Assembly: GCA_963747335.1 (NCBI GenBank)
Contig: CAVVEV010000009.1
Span: 54,152 to 118,151, forward strand
Reading direction: 5' to 3'
DNA: 64,000 nt
Source: Prado023 sp963747335
Lineage (GTDB): Bacteria > Actinomycetota > Actinomycetes > S36-B12 > CAIYMF01
Position 1 is the first letter of the stretch, and the number at the start of each line of letters is the position of its first letter. Below the pieces are notes generated by a model, which was given only the letters and a program-made list of their open reading frames with translations, did not search any database and had not been told where the DNA came from. Positions 8,593 to 16,190 of this stretch are shown here, in pieces. The translations under genes and the position numbers were made by a program.

Positions 8593-9845
8593 TGACTGCG
8601 CTGCCCGACTCGTCGGCGTCGCTCCGTGCGGCGATCCAGGCTGCCAGGCGCGTGGTGGTGAAGGTCGGTTCGTCGTCGCTGACGCTGCGTGGTGGCGACG
8701 TCCGTGCTCCCGCTGTCGGCGCAGCCTCCGCACCGGGCCCGCGCCCTGGGCCTGATGTCGACCCCGGCCCCCGCGACGGGTCCTCGGTCCTGGCGGGCGT
8801 GTCGGCGGGGATCGATGTCGCGCGCGTCAATGAGCTCGTCGACGCCCTGGGGGATGCCGGTCATCGGGGCGTGCAGCTGCTGCTGGTGTCCTCCGGGGCG
8901 ATCGCCACCGGCATCGCGCCCCTGGGCCTGCGCCGGCGCCCGCGCGATCTGGCCTCTGCCCAGGCCGCTGCCTCGGTGGGCCAGGGCATCCTCATGGCGC
9001 ACTACCACGACGCCTTCGCGCGCCACGATCGCGCCGTCGGCCAGGTGCTGCTCACCGCTGATGACCTGATCCGACGTGCGCACTACCGCAACGCCCAGCG
9101 CACCCTCGAGCGACTTCTCGAGCTCGATGTGGTGCCCATCGTCAATGAGAACGACACGGTGGCCACTGCGGAGATCCGGTTCGGGGACAACGACCGCCTG
9201 GCCGCGCTCGTGGCCCACCTCGTGCGCGCCGACGCCCTGATCCTGCTCTCCGATGTCGACGGGCTCTACGACGGGCCGCCCGGGCGAGGCGCCAGCCGGC
9301 TCATTCCCGAGGTGGCCTCAGCCGCCGATCTGGAGGACGTCGTCATCGGTGGGTCCGGCGCCGCGGGTGTGGGACTCGGTGGCATGGGCACCAAGGTCGA
9401 AGCCGCCCGCATCGCCACCGAAGCAGGTATCCCGGTCGTCCTGACATCCGCGGCCAACGCCGCCCGGGCCCTGGCTGGCGAGCCCGTCGGCACCTACTTC
9501 CACGCGACCGGCGACCGGTCGGCCTCGCGGATGCTGTGGTTGGCCCATGCCACCTCCAGCCTCGGCCAGATCCACCTGGACGCCGGAGCCGTGCGTGCGC
9601 TGCAGGACCGGGGCGCGTCGTTGCTTCCGGCCGGGATCACCCACGTGGTCGGTGGCTTCGTCGCCCGAGATCCGGTGGACCTCCTCGGGCCCGACGGGCG
9701 GCTCGTTGCCCGCGGGCTCGTCGCCTACGACGCCGTCGAGCTCCCCGCGCTCCTGGGCCGCTCCACCAAGGAGCTCGCCGCAGCGCTCGGCCCGGAGTAC
9801 GAGCGCGAGGTCGTCCACCGCGACGACATGGTCCTGCTGCGCTGA
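8592..9845 (+). CDS. proB: Glutamate 5-kinase
   Basis: This 417-residue enzyme phosphorylates glutamate in the first step of proline synthesis. The amino-acid-kinase domain shows VVKVGSSSL (residues 22-30), LVSSGAIATG, NENDTV and a FGDNDRLAA segment. A C-terminal PUA domain begins near residue 330. Between the first strand motif and the helix beginning near residue 73 there is an extra stretch of about 35 residues rich in Pro, Gly and Ala (residues about 36-70) that typical ProB proteins lack. The start overlaps the obg stop, so the genes are coupled. ProA lies downstream, separated by a terminator-like hairpin. Confidence 0.95.
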   Translation: MTALPDSSASLRAAIQAARRVVVKVGSSSLTLRGGDVRAPAVGAASAPGPRPGPDVDPGPRDGSSVLAGVSAGIDVARVNELVDALGDAGHRGVQLLLVSSGAIATGIAPLGLRRRPRDLASAQAAASVGQGILMAHYHDAFARHDRAVGQVLLTADDLIRRAHYRNAQRTLERLLELDVVPIVNENDTVATAEIRFGDNDRLAALVAHLVRADALILLSDVDGLYDGPPGRGASRLIPEVASAADLEDVVIGGSGAAGVGLGGMGTKVEAARIATEAGIPVVLTSAANAARALAGEPVGTYFHATGDRSASRMLWLAHATSSLGQIHLDAGAVRALQDRGASLLPAGITHVVGGFVARDPVDLLGPDGRLVARGLVAYDAVELPALLGRSTKELAAALGPEYEREVVHRDDMVLLR

Positions 9846-9928
9846 CGCCGCCGTCCCGCTCGCCCGCCTCCGCCTGATCGGCCCGCCGTCCGTCCGCTGC
9901 CCCCGCCGCGGCCCGATCGGTCCGCTGT

Positions 9929-9947
9929 CCCGCGGCCCATCCGCGGG
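9929..9947 (+). terminator. Hairpin downstream of proB
   Basis: A perfect 7-base stem, CCCGCGG with CCGCGGG, has a CCCAT loop and is followed by TTCGTCTGCCTGT. It lies in the 233-base gap between proB and proA. With the promoter just before proA it suggests that proA has its own transcript. Confidence 0.55.
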
Positions 9948-10066
9948 TTCGTCTGCCTGTCGGAGCGCCGATGCTCGGGATTCCCGACGAGTCGAGGGAC
10001 ACCCTGGGAGGTCCGGTCGAGCAGTTGGCGTCAGGTTCTCTGGGCGCCGGTGAGTCGGCGCTCGTC

Positions 10067-10072
10067 TACCCT
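10067..10072 (+). promoter_or_regulatory. -10 element placing proA on a leaderless mRNA
   Basis: TACCCT ends six bases before the proA ATG at 10079. The predicted transcription start therefore coincides with the start codon. Confidence 0.6.
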
Positions 10073-10078
10073 TGGCCC

Positions 10079-11404
10079 ATGTCCGACGCCCCCGCCTCCA
10101 TGGTTGCCCTCGAGCGCTCCGACGCCCCCACCATCGCCGCCGAGCGTGAGCTCGTCCTGGCCACAGCTCGCCGGGCTAAGGAGGCGGCGGTGGCGCTGCG
10201 CCAGCTGACGCGCGCGCAGAAGGATGCCGCCCTGCGGGCCATGGCCGACGCCCTGCGCGCCTCGACCGCCCCGATCCTGGCGGCGAACGCGATCGACGTG
10301 CAGCGGGCGGTCGCCGCCGGGACCGCGCCGGGGATCGTCGACCGGCTCACGCTCACCGAGGACCGGCTTTCCGACATCGCCGCCGCCCTGGAGCTCGTGG
10401 CCGACCTGCCCGATCCCGTGGGCGAGGTCGTGCGTGGCTGGACCCAGCCGAACGGCCTGGAGATCCGTCAGGTGCGCGTCCCCATGGGCGTCGTCGCGAT
10501 GGTCTACGAGGCCCGCCCCAACGTCACCGTGGACGCCGCCGGCCTGAGCCTCAAGAGTGGCAACGCGGCCCTGCTGCGCGGATCATCCTCGGCTTACGAC
10601 TCGAACACCGCCCTCGTCGACGTCATGCGCACGGCGCTGGCGGCCACCGACGTCCCGGTTGACGCGATCCAGCTCGTGCCCGGACGCAGCCACGAGGCCG
10701 TGATGGCACTGATGACTGCGCGCGGTCTGGTCGACCTGCTCATCCCCCGCGGTGGCGCCGGGCTGATCCGCAACGTCGTGGACAACTCGACAGTGCCCGT
10801 GATCGAGACCGGCGTCGGCAACTGCCACGTGTACGTCGACGCTTCCGCCGACGTCGAGAAGGCGGTGGCGATCCTGGTCAACTCGAAGACCCAACGCACG
10901 AGCGTGTGCAACACGGCCGAGACGGTCCTCGTGCACAGTGCGGTGGCTGACAAGTTCCTGCCGGCCGCGCTGGCCGCGCTGGCGGACAAGGGGGTGACGA
11001 TCCACGGCGACGAGCGGATGGCCGCCCACGCCGCAGCTGCCGGGATCGCCTTCGCTCCGGTCACTGACGAGGACTGGGCTCGTGAGTACTACTCGCTGGA
11101 CATTGCTGCGGGCATCGTCGACTCCCTGGACGAGGCATGTGCGCACATCCGGCGCTGGTCGAGCGGGCACACCGAGGCGATCGTGACCGAGGACCTCGGC
11201 GCGTCCCGGCGGTTCATCGGCGGGGTCGACTCGGCCGCGGTGATGGTCAACGCCTCGACCCGGTTCACCGACGGGGGCGAGTTCGGCTTCGGGGCGGAGA
11301 TCGGGATCTCGACCCAGAAGCTGCACGCCCGTGGGCCGATGGGCCTGACCGAGCTGACCTCCACGACCTACCTCATCCACGGCGACGGCCACATCCGCAC
11401 GTGA
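10079..11404 (+). CDS. proA: Glutamate-5-semialdehyde dehydrogenase (gamma-glutamyl phosphate reductase)
   Basis: This 441-residue NADPH-dependent enzyme reduces gamma-glutamyl phosphate in proline synthesis. It has the aldehyde dehydrogenase fold, with the catalytic cysteine C277 in TSVCNTAET and the MVYEARPNVTVDA segment typical of ProA. The C-terminal region (FGFGAEIGISTQKLHARGPMG) is fully conserved. ATG 10079 is preferred over an in-frame ATG at 9971 because the extra 36 residues look non-coding and a -10 element ends six bases before 10079. Confidence 0.96.
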   Translation: MSDAPASMVALERSDAPTIAAERELVLATARRAKEAAVALRQLTRAQKDAALRAMADALRASTAPILAANAIDVQRAVAAGTAPGIVDRLTLTEDRLSDIAAALELVADLPDPVGEVVRGWTQPNGLEIRQVRVPMGVVAMVYEARPNVTVDAAGLSLKSGNAALLRGSSSAYDSNTALVDVMRTALAATDVPVDAIQLVPGRSHEAVMALMTARGLVDLLIPRGGAGLIRNVVDNSTVPVIETGVGNCHVYVDASADVEKAVAILVNSKTQRTSVCNTAETVLVHSAVADKFLPAALAALADKGVTIHGDERMAAHAAAAGIAFAPVTDEDWAREYYSLDIAAGIVDSLDEACAHIRRWSSGHTEAIVTEDLGASRRFIGGVDSAAVMVNASTRFTDGGEFGFGAEIGISTQKLHARGPMGLTELTSTTYLIHGDGHIRT

Positions 11405-11501
11405 CGGTGCCACGCATCTGACGGACCGCGCGCTCTGGCCGGATCGCGCACCGGAGCGGGCCGATCCCGTGGCGCCGAGCCGTGCGCGGTGGTCGATCCG
11501 G

Positions 11502-11507
11502 TAGGCT
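11502..11507 (+). promoter_or_regulatory. Candidate -10 element for the small membrane protein gene
   Basis: TAGGCT would start transcription near 11514, giving a leader of about 25 bases that contains the GGAAGGGG ribosome-binding site. Confidence 0.5.
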
Positions 11508-11539
11508 CACCGCGCTGACCACTGGGAAGGGGATGTTCG

Positions 11540-11683
11540 ATGGTGAACGCACTGGTTCGGCTCTCCGAGGGGGCAGCTGTCGAGGAGCACCCTGGCGTGC
11601 CCGCGTGGGTATTCGGGGCCATCGCCCTGGTCCTGCTGCTGGTCCTGCTGTTCGCCGTGACCCGGTTCAATCCCGACCGGTGA
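11540..11683 (+). CDS. Small single-pass membrane protein, 47 residues
   Basis: A short gene lies between proA and nadD, with a GGAAGGGG ribosome-binding site (11524-11531) about eight bases before ATG 11540. The product has a hydrophilic N-terminus and one strong transmembrane segment (about residues 22-41, leucine- and valine-rich), and ends with RFNPDR. Small membrane proteins at this position are seen in other actinobacteria, but their function is unknown. The spacing to nadD is 13 bases, so the two are probably one operon. GC-rich third codon positions and a promoter support it being real. Confidence 0.7.
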   Translation: MVNALVRLSEGAAVEEHPGVPAWVFGAIALVLLLVLLFAVTRFNPDR

Positions 11684-11696
11684 GCCGCGCGCACCG

Positions 11697-12290
11697 ATGA
11701 CCGTGCGCCTGGGAGTCATGGGGGGCACGTTCGACCCCATCCACCATGGCCATCTCGTGGCCGCCAGCGAGGTGGCTCACCTGTACTCGCTGGACGAGGT
11801 CGTCTTCGTCCCCACCGGGCAGCCCTGGCAGAAGGCCCACAGGCCTGTCACCCAGGCCGAGACCCGATACCTCATGACCGTGATCGCCACGGCTGACGAT
11901 CCGAGGTTCACCGTCAGCCGCGTCGACATCGACCGGGAAGGACCGACCTACACCGTGGACACGCTGCGCGACCTGCACGTGCAGCGCCCGGACGCCGAGC
12001 TCTTCTTCATCACCGGGGCTGATGCCCTGGGATCGATCCTGACGTGGCGCGATCCGCACGACGTCCTGGAGCTCGCCCACCTGGTGGGCGTGACTCGTCC
12101 CGGACATGACGTGGACGCCGCCCACCTGCCGGCCGGCTCGGCCAGCATCGTGGAGATCCCAGCCCTGGCGATCTCGTCCACCGACTGCCGGGAGCGGGTC
12201 GCGCAGGGCGCTCCGATCAGCTACCTGGTGCCGGCTGGCGTGGATCGGTTCATCGCCAAGTTGGGCCTGTACCGGGCCGGTGGGCAATGA
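11697..12290 (+). CDS. nadD: Nicotinate-nucleotide adenylyltransferase
   Basis: This 197-residue enzyme transfers AMP from ATP to nicotinate mononucleotide in NAD synthesis. It has the nucleotidyltransferase motif GGTFDPIHHGHL near the N-terminus and the ISST...R nucleotide-binding motif (ISSTDCRERV) near residue 160. The length is normal. No good ribosome-binding site precedes ATG 11697, so translation probably depends on the upstream small gene. The last four bases overlap the ATG of the next gene. Confidence 0.95.
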   Translation: MTVRLGVMGGTFDPIHHGHLVAASEVAHLYSLDEVVFVPTGQPWQKAHRPVTQAETRYLMTVIATADDPRFTVSRVDIDREGPTYTVDTLRDLHVQRPDAELFFITGADALGSILTWRDPHDVLELAHLVGVTRPGHDVDAAHLPAGSASIVEIPALAISSTDCRERVAQGAPISYLVPAGVDRFIAKLGLYRAGGQ

Positions 12291-14125
12291 GCCCGAAGCA
12301 CGCGAAGCCCGAGCCTCCTGAGGAGGCCGGGCCGCTGGAGCCGCAGGAGGCCGAGCCCCAGCAGGCCGAGCCCCAGAAGGTGATCGAGCCACCGCGGGCA
12401 GAGCCGCCTGCCGTCAGCCCCTCGCCCCAGCCGTCGGTGCCTCGTGCGGAGCCACCGACGGAGGCCGACCCCGTCACCACAGCCGGCCCCACCCCATCGC
12501 CCTCAGCTGCGCCTCCCATGCCGCCGACTCCGGTGGCGCAGGAGCTTCCGGCTCAGACTCCGACGGTCGTGTCGGGCCCCGCAGCTTCGACGAACCCGAG
12601 CGCCGCGGTAGCGGATGCGTCCCCACCCGCTCCTGCGCCCAGTCCCGCCGAGCCCGAGCCCGAGCCCGCGCGGACCGAGCCTGTCCCCACGCCCGAGCCC
12701 ACGCGGACCGAGCCTGTCCCCGCGCCCGAGCCCACGCGGACCGAGCCTGTCCCCGCGCCCGAGCCCACGCGGACCGAGCCTGAGCCCGCGCCCGAGCCCA
12801 CGCGGACCGAGCCTGAGCCCGCGCCCGAGCCCACGCGGACCGAGCCTGAGCCCGCGCCCGAGCCCACGCGGACCGAGCCTGAGCCCGCGCCCGAGGCCGC
12901 GTCACCCCGCACCGCAACCGCCCGCCGCCGCCCGCCGCCGCGCCGCCCCGGTGGTCGTCGCATCCGCTCGCGCTGGATGTGGGCCTTCCTGGCGATCCTC
13001 GGGATGTCCCTGGTCGCATGGCTGCTGGTGACCATGCGGCCCGCGAACCCTGACGGGACGCCTGCGCCCACGCCCTCGCCCACGGCGTTCGCCGAGCAGC
13101 AGACACTGCTGATCCAGGTCCGCAACGATGCGGACCTCGGCGCGGACAACATGGTGGCCGGCGTCGGCGGAGGGCTTCCGGCCGCCCAGCTGCTGGTGCC
13201 CTCCCGGTTGATCGTGGACGTCCCCGGAGCCGGCCAGCAGACCCTGGGCCAGAGCGCCCGCCTGCTGGACCGCTCAGCCTCCCAGGACGCCCTGTCCGAC
13301 CTCCTGGCACTCCGGATCGACGGGACCCTGAGCCTGGCCCGGTTGGCGCTGGCGGGGATGGTCGACTTCGTCGGGGGCATCACTGTCGACGTCGACCAGC
13401 CCATCACGGTGACTGACGAGGTCACGGAGGTCGAGACGGTCGTCGTCCCGTCCGGTCTCCAGACCCTCGACGGAAACCAAGCCGCTGCTTACGCGCTGGC
13501 GTGGCTCCCGGACGAGCCCGAAGCTGCGCGGCTTGCGCGCTACTCCCAGGTGATGACCGCCACGATCTCCGGCCTGCCCGATGACCGCTTGCGCATCGAG
13601 CAGATGCTCACGTCGTTGGGGGCATCTGCGCGTACGACCACCACCACCCAGGCGGTGGCTGCCTTCCTCCTGCAGATGCGTGGCAGCATCCTCGAAGGTG
13701 GCCAGCAGGTCCGCGTCCTGCCGACGACCGACATCGAGGCGGGGGAGACCCTCGCCGTCGTCCGGGTCGACCTTGTGGCTTCCGAGTCGGTGATCTCCTC
13801 ACTCCTGCCGCAGGCCATGCTGACGGGCGCGGAGTCCAACCCGAGGGTCCTGGTCCAGAACGGCGTCGGAACCCCGGGGCTCGGGGCCAGCGCCCGCGAC
13901 CGGCTCGTGGGTGCGGGCATGGTCTACATCAACGGGGGCAACGCGGAGCAGTTCGAGCAGGCACAGACCCTCGTGATCGTCGAGGACTCCACGACGGAGT
14001 CCCTCGCCCTGGGGGAGAAGGTCGCTGAGGCCCTGGGCGTCCCGGCCACCGCTGTCCAGATCGCCGAGGACGGCCAGAACGTGGCGGACGTCGTGGTGAT
14101 CCTCGGGGCCGACTTCGATCCGTGA
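12287..14125 (+). CDS. LCP-like / LytR C-terminal domain membrane protein with Pro-Glu repeat arm
   Basis: This 612-residue envelope protein has a cytoplasmic N-terminal arm of about 225 residues rich in Pro, Glu and Ala that includes seven 11-residue repeats (PEPTRTEPVPA type). A basic stretch follows, then one transmembrane helix (about 231-250). The outer part contains a divergent LytR-CpsA-Psr-like domain (about 265-500), in which a DGNQAAAYALAW segment is recognisable, and a C-terminal LytR_C domain (about 520-612). LCP proteins attach polymers to the cell wall. The usual catalytic arginines are not obvious here, so enzymatic activity is uncertain. It is coupled to nadD by a four-base overlap. 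Confidence 0.8.
   Translation: MSPKHAKPEPPEEAGPLEPQEAEPQQAEPQKVIEPPRAEPPAVSPSPQPSVPRAEPPTEADPVTTAGPTPSPSAAPPMPPTPVAQELPAQTPTVVSGPAASTNPSAAVADASPPAPAPSPAEPEPEPARTEPVPTPEPTRTEPVPAPEPTRTEPVPAPEPTRTEPEPAPEPTRTEPEPAPEPTRTEPEPAPEPTRTEPEPAPEAASPRTATARRRPPPRRPGGRRIRSRWMWAFLAILGMSLVAWLLVTMRPANPDGTPAPTPSPTAFAEQQTLLIQVRNDADLGADNMVAGVGGGLPAAQLLVPSRLIVDVPGAGQQTLGQSARLLDRSASQDALSDLLALRIDGTLSLARLALAGMVDFVGGITVDVDQPITVTDEVTEVETVVVPSGLQTLDGNQAAAYALAWLPDEPEAARLARYSQVMTATISGLPDDRLRIEQMLTSLGASARTTTTTQAVAAFLLQMRGSILEGGQQVRVLPTTDIEAGETLAVVRVDLVASESVISSLLPQAMLTGAESNPRVLVQNGVGTPGLGASARDRLVGAGMVYINGGNAEQFEQAQTLVIVEDSTTESLALGEKVAEALGVPATAVQIAEDGQNVADVVVILGADFDP
12659..12889 (+). repeat. 33-base minisatellite, seven copies, in the LCP-like gene
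   Basis: Seven in-frame copies of a 33-base unit (cccgagcccacgcggacc then gagcctgtccccgcg or gagcctgagcccgcg) occur in tandem. The first copies encode EPVP and the later ones EPEP, so a point change spread through the array by duplication or conversion. Copy number is likely to vary between strains. Confidence 0.95.
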
Positions 14126-14153
14126 GCCGACAGCCCGGCCCAGCTGGGGACGG

Positions 14154-14159
14154 TAGGCT
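14154..14159 (+). promoter_or_regulatory. -10 element placing rsfS on a leaderless mRNA
   Basis: TAGGCT ends seven bases before the GTG at 14167, matching the leaderless arrangement seen at other genes here. Confidence 0.55.
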
Positions 14160-14166
14160 CGCCATT

Positions 14167-14553
14167 GTGACTGCTGACTCCCATGCCGTGGCCCTGACGA
14201 TCGCTGCTGCCCACGCCGCGTCCGAGAAGCTGGCTGAGGACATCGTGGCGATCGACGTGAGCAACCACCTGGTCCTCACCGACGTGTTCCTGCTGTGCTC
14301 GGCGGCCAACGACCGCGCCGTGCGTGCCGTCGTCGACGGGATCGAGGAGGCGCTGCTCAAGCAGGGCGCCAAGCCGTTGCGCCGCGAGGGGGAGGCCGAG
14401 GGTCGCTGGGTCCTGCTGGACTACAACGAGATCGTGGTGCACGTGCAGCAGTCCGAGGAGAGGTTCCACTACGCCCTCGAGCGGCTCTGGCGCGACTGCC
14501 CGCTGATCGAGCTCCCCGAGGAGGTCAACCGGCCCCGCTCCGCGACCCCGTGA
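14167..14553 (+). CDS. rsfS: Ribosome silencing factor RsfS
   Basis: This 128-residue RsfS/Iojap protein binds L14 and blocks subunit joining when nutrients are low. The conserved core is DIVAIDVSNHLVLTDVFLLC followed by a segment around WVLLDYNEIVVHVQ. GTG 14167 gives the expected N-terminus and sits seven bases after a -10 box. A GTG at 14122, overlapping the upstream stop, would add 15 residues and could be used on the read-through transcript. The stop overlaps the next start codon. Confidence 0.94.
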   Translation: MTADSHAVALTIAAAHAASEKLAEDIVAIDVSNHLVLTDVFLLCSAANDRAVRAVVDGIEEALLKQGAKPLRREGEAEGRWVLLDYNEIVVHVQQSEERFHYALERLWRDCPLIELPEEVNRPRSATP

Positions 14554-15239
14554 GCGGCGGCTGGAACGCCGCACCCCGGCGGCGGGTGGTCTTCTGGCGG
14601 CACGGACGAACAGCCTGGAACGTGGAGAACAGGTTCCAAGGAGCGACCGATGTGCCCCTCGACGACGTCGGCCTGGCGCAGGCGCGTGCCGCGGCTCCGG
14701 CCCTGGCGCGGATGAGCCCGACGGCCATCGTCTCCAGCGACCTGGATCGAGCCGTGACCACGGCGCGCGTCCTGGCCGGGCTCACGGGCCTCGACGTGGT
14801 CGAGGACGCTGACCTCCGGGAGACCGATGGCGGCCGATGGCAGGGCCTGACCCGCGACGAGATCATCGACCAGGATCGTGACCTCTTCCTGGGGTGGGTC
14901 GCCGGGCACGACGTCCGTCCGCCCGGTGGTGAGGTGCGCAGCGAGGTCGTGACCCGCGTGGTCGGCGCGGTCGACCGACAGGTCGCAGTGCTCCCCTCGG
15001 GTGGGACGCTCGTCGTGGTCAGCCACGGCGGCTCGATCCGCGGTGCCATCGGCGGGCTGCTCGGGCTGGCCCCGGAGCAGTGGACCGCGCTCGGGGTCAT
15101 CAGCAACTGCGCGTGGAGCGTGCTGAGCCAGTTGACGCTGCCTGCTGAGCCGGGCGGCGAACCCGTGACGCGCTGGCGGCTCGAGGAGTACAACGCGGCC
15201 GCGGCCCCGGAGCCCGCGCTGGGCGCCGACGACGCCTGA
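14550..15239 (+). CDS. Histidine phosphatase (phosphoglycerate-mutase-like) family protein
   Basis: This 229-residue protein has the phosphohistidine motif WRHGRTAWN near the N-terminus, in the form RHG, plus a later SHGGSIRG segment holding the second catalytic histidine. It belongs to the broad histidine phosphatase superfamily. The gene regularly follows rsfS in actinobacteria, and homologues have been described as phosphatases for sugar phosphates, but the substrate cannot be told from sequence. The GTG start at 14550 overlaps the rsfS stop by four bases, so the two are translated together. Confidence 0.88.
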   Translation: MSGGWNAAPRRRVVFWRHGRTAWNVENRFQGATDVPLDDVGLAQARAAAPALARMSPTAIVSSDLDRAVTTARVLAGLTGLDVVEDADLRETDGGRWQGLTRDEIIDQDRDLFLGWVAGHDVRPPGGEVRSEVVTRVVGAVDRQVAVLPSGGTLVVVSHGGSIRGAIGGLLGLAPEQWTALGVISNCAWSVLSQLTLPAEPGGEPVTRWRLEEYNAAAAPEPALGADDA

Positions 15240-15288
15240 GGTCGCTGGGCCGGATGGGGGCCGCCTCCTCGGCTGGGTCGACACACGC

Positions 15289-15315
15289 AGGACCCGCGGG
15301 AACACGGGAGGTCCT
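15289..15315. repeat. Palindrome related to the tRNA-Ala terminator hairpin
   Basis: An imperfect hairpin, aggaccc then a short loop then gggaggtcct, has the same arms and almost the same loop as the one at 15384-15430 about 100 bases away. It may be a second tRNA terminator or a copy of a small palindromic repeat. Confidence 0.6.
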
Positions 15316-15383
15316 TGGAGCGAGGGGATCCGTCGTGGCCGCAGGACGGCCACTCCTCCCGAGTCCCCGCTGTTTGAGTCCGC

Positions 15384-15430
15384 ACAATGCAGAAGGACCC
15401 CCGGGAACGCCGGAGGTCCTTCTGCATTGT
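15384..15430 (-). terminator. Hairpin directly after tRNA-Ala
   Basis: Perfect 16-base arms (acaatgcagaaggacc at 15384-15399 and its complement at 15415-15430) enclose a 15-base GC-rich loop. The hairpin begins at the very base that forms the tRNA discriminator position. There is no T-tract. It probably terminates the tRNA transcript and may guide 3' end processing. Confidence 0.7.
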
Positions 15431-15502
15431 GGAGCTGAGGGGACTCGAACCCCTGACCCCCTGCATGCCATGCAGGTGCGCTACCAGCTGCGCCACAGCC
15501 CC
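15430..15502 (-). tRNA. tRNA-Ala (anticodon GGC)
   Basis: The 73-base gene reads on the minus strand as a complete cloverleaf. The acceptor stem is GGGGCTG with CAGCTCC, the D-stem GCGC/GCGC, the anticodon stem CCTGC/GCAGG with loop ATGGCAT (anticodon GGC, reading GCC), and the T-arm AGGGG-TTCGAGT-CCCCT. The discriminator is A. The CCA end is not encoded and must be added. Confidence 0.95.
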
Positions 15503-15605
15503 GAATACCCGCCAAGGATACCCGAGGTGCGCACCCGATCGGAAATCGGTTCGGGCGAGGCGGACCGCTCCGGCGCCGCTGGGTGGTGCCCTCGGGACGT
15601 GCCAG

Positions 15606-16010
15606 TCAGAGGGCCCGGGCCCGGTTGTTGCGTGGGTTGTGCTCGAGCTCGATGTGGCCCAGGTGCTCCAGGAGGGGCGGGACGTACATGCCGAACCGCC
15701 CGCGGTAGCCCTTGCGCTGGCCGTACCACCCGCCCACCGGATTGTCGGGCGAACGGCCCCAGGCCTCGATCGTGCCCTCAGCGGCTGGCTTGTTCTCGTC
15801 CGCTGCGCCCAACGGGATCCAGTCGCCGTGCGCCACCAGCATGGCGCGCAGGTCCTCGATGGCGGACAGGAGATAGGTCAGCCGGGTTGATCCGACCTGG
15901 CAGACCAACAGCGGGGGGTCGGACTCCGTGTCGGCGTACATCGTGTACTGCGACGTGCCCGGGGCGGTGGTCAGCTCCCAGGGGTCATCCTTGGTCCCCG
16001 CAGCAGACAT
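15606..16010 (-). CDS. Conserved actinobacterial protein of unknown function, 134 residues
   Basis: This small soluble protein starts at ATG 16010 with a strong AGGAGGACTC site just upstream. The sequence has the look of a conserved family: KDDPWELTTAPG at the start, then LVCQVGST, HGDWIPLGAADE, and a Gly/Tyr-rich block (GGWYGQRKGYRGRFGMYVPP) near the end. I recall similar proteins in other actinobacteria (possibly the DUF6855 group) but no function. There is no signal peptide or membrane segment. It stands alone, between tRNA-Ala and the divergent leuS. Confidence 0.8.
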   Translation of the reverse strand: MSAAGTKDDPWELTTAPGTSQYTMYADTESDPPLLVCQVGSTRLTYLLSAIEDLRAMLVAHGDWIPLGAADENKPAAEGTIEAWGRSPDNPVGGWYGQRKGYRGRFGMYVPPLLEHLGHIELEHNPRNNRARAL

Positions 16011-16176
16011 GAGTCCTCCTGGCCCTCCGACCGACGGGTGGTGCCGTCGGGCCACCAGTCTCGCCGCTGAAGCGCGTGGGAGTCCAGAGGTTTCCCAGGG
16101 GCCAGCAGGCATGAGCATCATGCGAGTCCCATCAGATCGCCGTCGCCGGTCGGATGGGGACACCCGGCCCAGCGAC

Positions 16177-16182
16177 TACCCT
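16177..16182 (+). promoter_or_regulatory. -10 element for leuS, probably leaderless
   Basis: TACCCT ends eight bases before ATG 16191. No ribosome-binding site is visible. Confidence 0.6.
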
Positions 16183-16190
16183 TGTGCCTC

